From positions 24,498 through 88,497 of the forward strand of contig DVLI01000025.1 in NCBI GenBank assembly GCA_018715595.1: a DNA stretch of 64,000 nt, read 5' to 3'. The notes beneath the pieces are model-generated. The model was not told the origin of the DNA, did no database searches, and was given only the letters and a program-made list of their open reading frames with translations. The stretch is from Candidatus Caccoplasma merdavium (GTDB lineage Bacteria; Bacteroidota; Bacteroidia; Bacteroidales; UBA11471). Positions 46,617-53,990 of the stretch are shown here, one piece after another. Each line of letters begins with the position of its first letter. The stretch's first letter is position 1. The position numbers and the translations under genes were made by a program.

Positions 46617-47087
46617 ATGTGCCGTGTCGCGTGCATTCTCTTCCTTCCCGTTTTGTGGCAAGGCTGCTCGGCACGCCGCCAAGTCACGGCGCGGCAGACG
46701 GAGAGCCGGCAGCAGGTGGTCGATGTCGCCTTGTGTGATACGCTCAGGCAGCAACAGGCCACGCGGGAGCACGAAGAGACGACGTGGCAGGTCGAGGTGG
46801 TGAGAGAGTGGGTCGACGGGCTCGACAGCCTTTCGGCCGCCACGGGTCACAAGCCGCAGGGCGTCGAGCGGTGGCACATTCGGGCCGTGACGACTCGCGA
46901 CATGCACCGCAACGATACCCTTCATGCGGTTGAGTCCCTCGCGGCTGTCGCCGTCGATAGCGTCGAGACCGTTACCCGTTTCGAGGAGACGAGCGAGCAA
47001 CGGCGGGGGAGCGGTACGCCATGGCACTTCTATGTTTTGATGCTGTTGCTGAGTATCGTATCGGTAGGATTTATTGTTAAACGTTAA
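46617..47087 (+). CDS. u-spanin-like lipoprotein with C-terminal membrane helix
   Basis: A 156-residue protein with an N-terminal lipoprotein-type signal ending at Cys17 (LWQGC; the -3 Trp is unusual), a roughly 115-residue charged periplasmic region rich in Q, R, E and T, and a C-terminal hydrophobic helix (last 21 residues, WHFYVLMLLLSIVSVGFIVKR). Lipid anchor plus inner-membrane helix in one chain is the architecture of unimolecular spanins, which fuse inner and outer membranes at the last step of phage lysis. The ATG at 46617 follows the previous stop by two bases; an alternative ATG is at 46602. Confidence 0.55.
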   Translation: MCRVACILFLPVLWQGCSARRQVTARQTESRQQVVDVALCDTLRQQQATREHEETTWQVEVVREWVDGLDSLSAATGHKPQGVERWHIRAVTTRDMHRNDTLHAVESLAAVAVDSVETVTRFEETSEQRRGSGTPWHFYVLMLLLSIVSVGFIVKR

Positions 47088-47098
47088 AAAAGGAAATC

Positions 47099-47623
47099 AT
47101 GTATCATAAAAAAGAATTGAACGCCCCGCGGGGGATTGAAAAGAAAATCTGTGTGCAGTTGCGCATTGACCGGGAAGAGTTGCGCGACGAGTTGTTGAAA
47201 CGCACGACCTATGTGGCCGTGCCCATGCAGGCCGAAGGTGCCGATGCCGAGTCGTACTATGACAAGCTGCTCCTCACGGCCGATGAGGACATTTGGGTGG
47301 GCGACCGTTTGCAAGAGGCGGCCGACCGCGTGTGTGAGGTGTTGGCCGGATACCTGACCGGCGAAGGTTGCTCCTTCGATAAACAGGGCCATTGCTGCAT
47401 GACGTTGTTGTTGCCCGGCGCCACCGTCCCGGGAACGGCCGACCGCATTGCCCGCATCATCAAGGAGATATTCGTGCTCTACGTCTTGTCGCATTGGTTT
47501 GCCGACCGTCTGCCCGAAAAGTCTCAGTATGCGGCTTTGCAGTATGATGAGGCGATGGACCTGCTCAAAGCCCGCCTTCATCGTCGTTCGCGTCCCATCG
47601 TCCGGCCGGTCAAATATCCGTGA
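47099..47623 (+). CDS. Phage neck/tail-type protein, function unknown
   Basis: A 174-residue soluble protein, third in the plus-strand operon, preceded by AGGAAATC. Segments LLKRTTYVAVPM (near 33), LLTADEDIWVGDRLQEAADRVCEVLAGYL, a VLYVLSHWFADRLPEKSQYAALQYDEAMDLLKARLHRRSRP run and the basic proline-rich tail resemble a small structural protein I recall beside adaptor genes in Bacteroidetes phages. This is weak evidence by memory only. A strong terminator follows 22 bases downstream. Confidence 0.5.
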   Translation: MYHKKELNAPRGIEKKICVQLRIDREELRDELLKRTTYVAVPMQAEGADAESYYDKLLLTADEDIWVGDRLQEAADRVCEVLAGYLTGEGCSFDKQGHCCMTLLLPGATVPGTADRIARIIKEIFVLYVLSHWFADRLPEKSQYAALQYDEAMDLLKARLHRRSRPIVRPVKYP

Positions 47624-47644
47624 CGCACAATTTCCCGGCATGGA

Positions 47645-47678
47645 GCCCCGCCCGTCTTGGCGGGGCTTTTCTTTTCCC
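47645..47678 (+). terminator. Intrinsic terminator of the plus-strand phage-like operon
   Basis: Perfect 9-bp GC-rich arms (AGCCCCGCC at 47645-47653, GGCGGGGCT at 47659-47667) are followed by TTTCTTTTCCC. It isolates the three phage-type genes from the Bax-inhibitor gene. Confidence 0.8.
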
Positions 47679-47730
47679 TTTATCGCCTCTTTTCCGCAAA
47701 AAGTCGAGAATCAAGGATATTTAACCTCTC

Positions 47731-47764
47731 TTTGCATCTATGTCGAAAGAAATAAGTATCTTTG
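47731..47764 (+). promoter_or_regulatory. Canonical promoter of the Bax-inhibitor-family gene
   Basis: TTTG at 47731-47734 (-33) and TATCTTTG at 47757-47764 (-7) are both exact matches at a 22-base spacing. The start codon is 26 bases downstream. This is the best promoter in the window. Confidence 0.65.
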
Positions 47765-47790
47765 GCGCGTTATTCTAAACAAAAAACTAA

Positions 47791-48486
47791 ATGGAAAACA
47801 ATTATTCTTACAGTGGGTCGAGCGTGCAGACCGCACAAGTGTCCCTCATGAAAAGTCTTTATTTGTGGATGAGTATCGCTTTGGCCGTTACCGGTATTAC
47901 CGCCATGGCCGTTGATGCTTCCTATTCGTTGCAGCAATTACTCTTTGGCGGAAGATATACATTTCTGGTATTGGCGATTGCCGAGGTGGCGTTGGTCATC
48001 TACCTTACGGCTCGCATTACCCGTATGTCGTTTGCCACGGCCATGGTGAGTTTCCTGGCTTACTCGTTCTTGAACGGGCTTACCCTCTCGGTGATTTTCT
48101 TGGCTTATACCAAAGCGTCGATTGCATCGACCTTTTTTGTGACGGCCGGCACGTTTGCTGCCATGAGCCTCTATGGTTATTTTACCAAGAAGGACCTCTC
48201 TTCGTGGGGAAACATCTTCTTTATGGCTCTCATCGGTCTCATCATTGCTTCGGTGGTGAACATCTTTTGGGCCAACTCCACGCTTTATTGGGTCATCACT
48301 TATGCCGGTGTGCTCATCTTCGTAGGTCTCACGGCTTATGACACCCACCGCATCAAACAGGTGTTGGCCAATCAGGAAATAAACGAGAGTACGCAGAAAC
48401 TGGCTTTGCTGGGCGCTCTCACCCTGTATCTCGACTTCATCAACATGTTCCTCTACCTGTTGCGCATCTTTGGCGACCGTCGTTGA
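47791..48486 (+). CDS. Bax inhibitor-1/YccA-family membrane protein
   Basis: A 231-residue inner-membrane protein with seven hydrophobic helices. LGALTLYLDFINMFLYLLRIFGDRR at the C-terminus, with its conserved Asp pair region, and FLAYSFLNGLTLSVIF are BI-1/TMBIM signatures. Family members act as cation leak channels or protease modulators. It has its own promoter and terminators on both sides, so it looks like a resident host gene, although it sits exactly between the two phage-like halves. Confidence 0.88.
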   Translation: MENNYSYSGSSVQTAQVSLMKSLYLWMSIALAVTGITAMAVDASYSLQQLLFGGRYTFLVLAIAEVALVIYLTARITRMSFATAMVSFLAYSFLNGLTLSVIFLAYTKASIASTFFVTAGTFAAMSLYGYFTKKDLSSWGNIFFMALIGLIIASVVNIFWANSTLYWVITYAGVLIFVGLTAYDTHRIKQVLANQEINESTQKLALLGALTLYLDFINMFLYLLRIFGDRR

Positions 48487-48506
48487 GGATAGCCGACAAT
48501 GGATAA

Positions 48507-48540
48507 AAAAGGAGCGACACCGTCGGGTGTCGCTCCTTTT
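48507..48540. terminator. Bidirectional terminator between BI-1 and endolysin genes
   Basis: A perfect 15-bp stem (AAAAGGAGCGACACC at 48507-48521, complement at 48526-48540, loop GTCG) with A and T runs at its ends lies between the convergent stops at 48486 and 48558. Confidence 0.85.
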
Positions 48541-48557
48541 GCGTTTGAAGGGGAGGG

Positions 48558-48995
48558 TCAAGCCTTGAAGAGTGATACTTTTTGAGTCCCCATCTCGTAC
48601 ACATCGAGGTGTACCCAGGAAACGCCCTCTTCGAGGCGGATAGGCCAGGGAAGCCGCTCGCTGTGTCCGATGATGAGCCGGCGGGCTTCTTCGGCGGTCA
48701 TGCCCTCGGGGGTAAAGTCGATGCCCTTGCCCAGGCAGTGAGCCGAGAGGTAGAGCTGTTGACGCTCGCTTTTCTCGCGCACCAGGTCGCAAAGGTTGCA
48801 ACGCAGTCCCCGCTGGGTGAAGCTGCCGCCCAGGTGCCAGTTGTTGACGGTCATCGGTGCGCAGAGTATTTTTTCGCGTATCGTGTTTAACGTCGCGATA
48901 AGTTTGTCATCGAGAAACATGGCAGCCCCCTCGCCGTAGCGGTCGTAGACGTGCTTGCACACCAACTCTTTGACGGAGAAAAATTTACTTTTCAT
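48558..48995 (-). CDS. M15-family peptidase, phage endolysin type
   Basis: A 145-residue cytosolic zinc peptidase predicted to cut peptidoglycan stem peptides. The M15 motif is SAHCLGKGIDFTPEG (84-98) with zinc ligands His86 and Asp93, and the third ligand His129 in WVHLDV. There is no signal peptide, so a holin is needed for release. I start at 48995, which overlaps the holin-like gene by 11 bases; the longer frame lies wholly within that gene. It is the last gene of the minus-strand cassette. Confidence 0.82.
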   Translation of the reverse strand: MKSKFFSVKELVCKHVYDRYGEGAAMFLDDKLIATLNTIREKILCAPMTVNNWHLGGSFTQRGLRCNLCDLVREKSERQQLYLSAHCLGKGIDFTPEGMTAEEARRLIIGHSERLPWPIRLEEGVSWVHLDVYEMGTQKVSLFKA

Positions 48996-49521
48996 TTTCG
49001 TTCTTGTTTTTCGATTCAACAAATTCATCATTCAGCGTTTCGCCGTGTTCTCGCTCCACGCGTTCGACGATTTTCTGCACATTCTCCGGCAGTGCCCGTT
49101 TGAACTCAAAGCGGATAACATGGTAGATGATGCGCAGTGCCTTGTTGGCCGGGTAGGCATGAATGAGGTTGCGGAAGGCATTCTGCACATAGACATACAT
49201 GAAGACGTATGTCAGCGACTTCATCGCAATGAGCGCCGCCGTGTCGTCGCCGCAGCCCATCATGATGGAATATATCGTCTCCGAGATAACGAGGTAAAGC
49301 AGCAGTTCGGCCAATGCATTCTTGAACTTGCGGAAAGAGAAGTTCCGGCACCGTACTACCGATACCCCGTCGGCGCGCATGCCCGCCCACACGTTGAAGG
49401 CAAACATCAGCACCAGCGCGAATACGAAACCCTTCGTCGGCGTCAGAAAGGCCAGCACGGGGCTTATGGCCGAAACGGCGATGATGCGCCATTGTTCCCA
49501 GTTGAAGATTTTATCCATCAT
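48985..49521 (-). CDS. Holin-like membrane protein
   Basis: A 178-residue protein with about four hydrophobic stretches (near 10-27, 29-47, 72-90 and 103-120) and a long charged C-terminal tail (ENVQKIVERVEREHGETLNDEFVESKNKNENEK). It resembles the phage_holin_4-type proteins of Bacteroidetes phages. Overlap with the M15 endolysin gene supports a holin role: forming inner-membrane holes to release the enzyme. It lies 10 bases after the fibre gene. Confidence 0.65.
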   Translation of the reverse strand: MMDKIFNWEQWRIIAVSAISPVLAFLTPTKGFVFALVLMFAFNVWAGMRADGVSVVRCRNFSFRKFKNALAELLLYLVISETIYSIMMGCGDDTAALIAMKSLTYVFMYVYVQNAFRNLIHAYPANKALRIIYHVIRFEFKRALPENVQKIVERVEREHGETLNDEFVESKNKNENEK

Positions 49522-49531
49522 TTTGAGGGTT

Positions 49532-52500
49532 TTATAGGCGTGAGAAAAGTTGGCTCAGAACGCAATAGATGTAATAGCACCCGTTGTCGTTGGCGTGCAT
49601 GTCATCGGTCATCAGGCTGCAACCTTCTTTTGCGGTGGGAGTGTAAGCCTCGTAGATGTCGTTGAAGGCTCTTTCGGCCCATCTCCAAAAAAGGTTGTGC
49701 GCAAAGATGCTTGCGCAAGGTTTTGTCGCCATCCAGGCCGCGCAGTTGTCGTAGTAGGAGATGTTGGAGACCGATTTCCCGCCGGCAGTTTTTCGCAACA
49801 AGATGGTACGGTTGGCGTCGTCAAAAAGTCTGTTTTGTCCGAATCCGGCATTTATATATGCGGTAAACAGGCACAACTCGCAGTCGGAATAGCCATTTAA
49901 TGTTTTGTGGAAAGAGCTGTCGGCATCGTTGAACTCATTGAAGTAGACCCGTTTCATAAAGTCGGTGTAATAACCGGCATCTTGGTTGCCGGTTCCCGAA
50001 GCACCGATATTTCCGATGGTTATGTGTCCCATCAGGAGGTTGGGCTTGAACACCAGAATGTCGGTTCCTTGCACCTTGTTCAGGTCGATGGCGGAGCCGT
50101 TGCATGTGTGAGCCCAGCCGCCCCGGCCGGCATTGATAAGGTAGAGGAAATTTTTCCCCCGCGTCCATTCCACGCCGATGTAATTCATGCGTGTGCCCGA
50201 GCTCTTCGTAAGGGTCATCGACACTTCCGAAGAAGAGAGCTTCCGCATCTTCATGCGCATCTGGTAGATGGTGTTGTCGGCATACGCCAAATTCATGGCC
50301 GAGACGATGCTGTCGGTGTTTGCATCGAGGACATACCCGTTCGCCTCGACCCAAGCACCGGTTTTGTAATCAAACACTTCTACCGCACCGTTTCCCTCGG
50401 CCACGGCGATGGTCTGGTTCCCGCTTTGGTTGCAGGCGCGATAGATGTAGTTGAAGTAGTTGGCGCGCGCGGGAACGGTAAAGCCGATGGCAGCATTGCT
50501 GCTGGTCGACGTCCTTGTCGGTCGTTGCCCGTCGGCATCGCCCCAGTTGCCGGCGTTGATGGTGGTCTCCCAATCGCCCGTTTCGGTAAAGAAATCCGAT
50601 TGGTATGTGCGATATTCCTGCCCCCAAGGAGCGGAAATGCAATCCCAAATCAGTGAGCACAGGTCGTTGCCCTGCAACAGGGGCGGTCTGAGCCCGGCAT
50701 CGAACCGTTCGGTCGTGTAGGGACGCCCCATGATGGTCGAAGAGCCGGTGAAGACGATGGTGACATCTTCCTCCCGGGAGCGCATCAGATGGGCGAACTT
50801 CGGCACTTTTTCGAGAATATTTTCGTTCACGACGGGGGTTGCCACGCTCCTTACCCGTTGTTTTACCAATTCCTGCCCTTGGAAATATTCACCGATGACC
50901 CCCGGGAAAGAATAGAACCCCTTCGGACTGTTGTAGGTGGGAATGTCGTTGGAGGCGAGAAGAATGCCGCCGTAGTTTTTGCTTACTTCCCAAAAAGTGC
51001 GGGGCTCTATCCGTGCGATGTTGGTGAGGGAATATGCATCGGTGAGGTTGATGTCCAAGGCATCGACATAGAGGCTGTATCCTTTTTGCAAGACGATTTT
51101 GTAGTCGCTGCCGTCTTCGAATATCTTGAAATAACGACCCTCTTCGGTCCTGAATATCGGGTTGTCGGAGAATCGGATAATCAAGTTTTGCGAGTTGTCG
51201 AAAGAATAATTCACCACCGTGTAGGTATCTTTGTGCAAGTTGCTTGCGATGTAATTGGTCATTCGGCATTTGTTGCTCAAAATGACTTGGCTGCCCGTCT
51301 CTTCGTCGAATCGGAACATCTGTCCGTTGTAAAGGAAAATGCAGTTTTTGTAATCGACAAGCGCTTGAATGTATGCTCCGCCGTCGACATTGTTGTAGTA
51401 GGTTGTTTTTGTACCGTAGTTGAGGGTATAATAACCGTCCACTTTGCTTCCGTTTTGACCATACTGCGACAAGACGATACATTGCTTGGCATATCCCGGT
51501 TCAATCGTTACGGAAAATACCTTTCCGTCATTTTTATACACATACAACGTGCCGTTTTTTGTCGCGGAGAAAGTCTCGGAGAATCTTCCGTAAGTGCCGT
51601 CATTGAAGAATACCGAAGCGATGGCCCCATCGGTTAGAAGCACTGTTGTACCCGACAAGATATGGACGGGAGAGGTGATTCTCCAAGACGAAACCGTTGA
51701 AACCAAATCATGGGATGAGGATTCGACATACCCGTAATTGTCGCCAGTGATTTCGAACGAATGTCCACCCAATATCATTCCGGTGTCGAGCGGGTACACC
51801 TTAACCGAGGTTATCGGGTTGGAGTTTATCCAGTAAATCTGAATCGTAACCGGTTCGGCAAAAGAATATTCTTCGACCATGGCGTCGGACGAATAATTGT
51901 AAAACGTCTTTCTGTATTTCCCCTCGATGACCATACCGCAATTTTGTCCGGCTTCCTGGCGTTCCAACCTTATTTTTTGCCCGGCAGAAAGCCTTATCTT
52001 CCGCAACAACGTGAAGCTGTTGTTCTCGATTACCGCGAAATCGGACGATTGTATGTAGGCGCTTTTCTCCACGCACGCGACATACTCTTCGATTCCGTTC
52101 TCGGAGAGTAAAGTCGTTTGTGACGCAGAAAGCAACTGTTGGCTGCTGATTTTCCCTGAACTGTTGAGCGTGACGGTGTGTATTTTGTTGTCGGCACAGA
52201 TCAAAGTGAGGGTATATTCCGATTTTGCACTGTCCGACAGTACATGGCAGGGCGATACGCAGTTGTGGTTGTCCATGGCATAAAGCACACAGTTTCCATT
52301 GGTGTTTTCGTTGAGGATTGACGTTATGGTTCCGTTGTCACTGTCGTTGGGTGCTAAATTCGAGAGAAGGCCATCGGTCGAGAAATCATATTTCAAATAG
52401 ATGGTTTTCAGTATGTTTTTCGATTTAAAGGTCGTTTCCTCGATGTTCGACAGGTCCTTCCTTGCCAAGGCCGAAAGATCCGTGTCTATTTCCGTAACGG

Positions 52501-52876
52501 CGGATTCCCAATAATCTCCGTTCCAGAACAGCGAGATGATGGCCGAGGATTTTGTCTGGACCGAGATGGCGGTTTCTCCGTTTTTAAAAAATGAGAATGT
52601 GACTTTTGCCGCTTCGGGGGCAATATACAAATACGCGGTTTTCACACCGGGTTTTACATCGGGAATGAAACTGAGCGGATTGTCGATAATTCCTTTTAAC
52701 CAGTTGTCGGGCCGGTTACTGTCGATCCATTTCCGGTTCATTGTGTCCCAAACCCACAACGAGAGCGTTTCTCCGTTGATAAAACAGTCTCCCGGCACAC
52801 CTTTGGGGTGTTGGGACAGGAATGCACTGAGATTGAAGTAGTATCCGAGAAATTGTCCGTATATGTTATGTTCCAT
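49532..52876 (-). CDS. Phage fibre-like protein with C-terminal SGNH hydrolase
   Basis: A 1114-residue protein. The N-terminus (HPKGVPGDCFINGETLSLWVWD) resembles the attachment domains of phage fibres. About 100-680 is beta-rich, Tyr/Asn/Ser-rich repeat-like sequence. From about 700 an SGNH/GDSL hydrolase begins: block I GSST with nucleophile Ser713, block III-like LMGHITIGNIGASG, and block V D1091-x-x-His1094 (DDMH). SGNH domains on fibres deacetylate or deacylate surface glycans. The N-terminal two thirds is AT-richer than neighbours, as is common in exchanged receptor-binding genes. No signal peptide. Confidence 0.72.
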   Translation of the reverse strand: MEHNIYGQFLGYYFNLSAFLSQHPKGVPGDCFINGETLSLWVWDTMNRKWIDSNRPDNWLKGIIDNPLSFIPDVKPGVKTAYLYIAPEAAKVTFSFFKNGETAISVQTKSSAIISLFWNGDYWESAVTEIDTDLSALARKDLSNIEETTFKSKNILKTIYLKYDFSTDGLLSNLAPNDSDNGTITSILNENTNGNCVLYAMDNHNCVSPCHVLSDSAKSEYTLTLICADNKIHTVTLNSSGKISSQQLLSASQTTLLSENGIEEYVACVEKSAYIQSSDFAVIENNSFTLLRKIRLSAGQKIRLERQEAGQNCGMVIEGKYRKTFYNYSSDAMVEEYSFAEPVTIQIYWINSNPITSVKVYPLDTGMILGGHSFEITGDNYGYVESSSHDLVSTVSSWRITSPVHILSGTTVLLTDGAIASVFFNDGTYGRFSETFSATKNGTLYVYKNDGKVFSVTIEPGYAKQCIVLSQYGQNGSKVDGYYTLNYGTKTTYYNNVDGGAYIQALVDYKNCIFLYNGQMFRFDEETGSQVILSNKCRMTNYIASNLHKDTYTVVNYSFDNSQNLIIRFSDNPIFRTEEGRYFKIFEDGSDYKIVLQKGYSLYVDALDINLTDAYSLTNIARIEPRTFWEVSKNYGGILLASNDIPTYNSPKGFYSFPGVIGEYFQGQELVKQRVRSVATPVVNENILEKVPKFAHLMRSREEDVTIVFTGSSTIMGRPYTTERFDAGLRPPLLQGNDLCSLIWDCISAPWGQEYRTYQSDFFTETGDWETTINAGNWGDADGQRPTRTSTSSNAAIGFTVPARANYFNYIYRACNQSGNQTIAVAEGNGAVEVFDYKTGAWVEANGYVLDANTDSIVSAMNLAYADNTIYQMRMKMRKLSSSEVSMTLTKSSGTRMNYIGVEWTRGKNFLYLINAGRGGWAHTCNGSAIDLNKVQGTDILVFKPNLLMGHITIGNIGASGTGNQDAGYYTDFMKRVYFNEFNDADSSFHKTLNGYSDCELCLFTAYINAGFGQNRLFDDANRTILLRKTAGGKSVSNISYYDNCAAWMATKPCASIFAHNLFWRWAERAFNDIYEAYTPTAKEGCSLMTDDMHANDNGCYYIYCVLSQLFSRL

Positions 52877-52896
52877 ATTATGAGAGTTTTTAAGTT

Positions 52897-53532
52897 TTAA
52901 TTAAAAGTCATTTGCTTGCGCATGATGGCCGCTTTCTCGCTCTGTCCCAAGATGTCGAACACCAGGGCCGCGCACAGGTAGCACGCCGCCTCGCCCAGGA
53001 GCGGGTGGAGGTCATAGCCCTCATTTTTCTCCTGGGGCAGGGGAATGTAGATGGCGCTTTTCACCTCGTGGCGCCGCATGTAGGGCGGCAGTGAGAAGTA
53101 GTCGAGTACGAGGCGCCCCTGCTCGTCGCTCGAAATGACAGCGACCGGTTTCTCGGCTCCGCCGCGGGCGTAGGGGTTGTATTGTTTCTCGGCCGTGGGG
53201 TGGAACCTGTCGACAAATCGGGTCACGGGGCGTCGCCACCCGTTCATTTCGAAGCGGAGCATACGCAACATGTCGTCGGGCAGGACGACCCGTCCGCTTC
53301 CGTCTTGCCGCATCTCGGGCGAGAGTTGGCTCGTGATGTCGACGCTGTTGCCGATGCAGAGGTGTTCGGGAGCGACGGCCAACAGGTGGGTGAGGGCTTC
53401 GGGCCATTTGGCCCGGATATATTGCTCGATGTCGCTTCCGCCGGTTTGGGTTACGATGCGGTCCCAGTCGGGAGTCAGCTCTTCCATGTCGGTTTTGACA
53501 CGTTCGAGCCATTCTGTGGTAGTCAGGAACAT
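52897..53532 (-). CDS. Head-tail adaptor-like phage protein
   Basis: A 211-residue soluble protein. It begins with helical sequence, then VVLPDDMLRMLRFEMNGWRRPVTRF (about 80-105), a beta-strand block (AEKPVAVISSDEQGRLVLDYFSLP) and a C-terminal helical LLGEAACYLCAALVFDILGQSEKA. This order resembles podovirus-type head-tail adaptors (DUF6682/T7 gp11-like). Similarity is by eye and tentative. It stands between the small capsid-adjacent protein and the fibre gene with 18- and 20-base gaps. Confidence 0.4.
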   Translation of the reverse strand: MFLTTTEWLERVKTDMEELTPDWDRIVTQTGGSDIEQYIRAKWPEALTHLLAVAPEHLCIGNSVDITSQLSPEMRQDGSGRVVLPDDMLRMLRFEMNGWRRPVTRFVDRFHPTAEKQYNPYARGGAEKPVAVISSDEQGRLVLDYFSLPPYMRRHEVKSAIYIPLPQEKNEGYDLHPLLGEAACYLCAALVFDILGQSEKAAIMRKQMTFN

Positions 53533-53550
53533 GAGGGCCTCCTTTCTTTT

Positions 53551-53928
53551 TTAAGCGGTGAGATGGGGAAAGCAGATGCCTTTTTCGCGAGCGGCTTTTT
53601 CGATACTGGTCGGCGAACGCAGCCGGTTGGCCGGTACGAGATAAGGCTCTTTGCGCAGCAATTCGCGGGCGGCCTGCCAGGAGACAATCTCTTCGATAGG
53701 GCGAGTCTCGGTGGGTTGGTCGGTATAGCCGGTTTCCTGGTAGAGGTCGAAGAGCCGGCCGTAGTCGATGTCCTGTTCGATGGCATCTTGCAAGTCGCTG
53801 TTGGCGGTGGTGTAATAGCCGTGTATGTTGTCGCGCGAGATGAAGCGTATGCGTACTTTCTTCTCGCCCATGCGGACGATGGTGTTGAGGTTCCCGTGCA
53901 GGGTTTCGTAGGTTTTTATTTTTTTCAT
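53551..53928 (-). CDS. Small capsid-adjacent protein, function unknown
   Basis: A 125-residue soluble protein directly after the capsid-like gene. The first 60 residues (TYETLHGNLNTIVRMGEKKVRIRF...YYTTANSDLQDAIEQDIDYGRLF) resemble small proteins that follow capsid genes in Bacteroidetes phages, possibly decoration or head-completion proteins. The C-terminal half is helical and basic. It is separated from the capsid gene by a strong hairpin. The role is inferred from position only. Confidence 0.5.
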   Translation of the reverse strand: MKKIKTYETLHGNLNTIVRMGEKKVRIRFISRDNIHGYYTTANSDLQDAIEQDIDYGRLFDLYQETGYTDQPTETRPIEEIVSWQAARELLRKEPYLVPANRLRSPTSIEKAAREKGICFPHLTA

Positions 53929-53948
53929 GGGACGTTTGGTTTTAGAGA

Positions 53949-53978
53949 TTTACGGCGGGAATTTCCTCCCGCCGTAAA
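53949..53978 (-). terminator. Hairpin directly after the capsid-like gene (attenuator?)
   Basis: A perfect 12-bp stem (TTTACGGCGGGA at 53949-53960, TCCCGCCGTAAA at 53967-53978, loop 6) lies 13 bases past the capsid-like stop and 21 before the next start. No T-run follows on the minus strand, so partial termination or 3'-end protection, giving excess capsid message, is more likely than full termination. Confidence 0.5.
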
Positions 53979-53990
53979 CGGTGAATGGAT

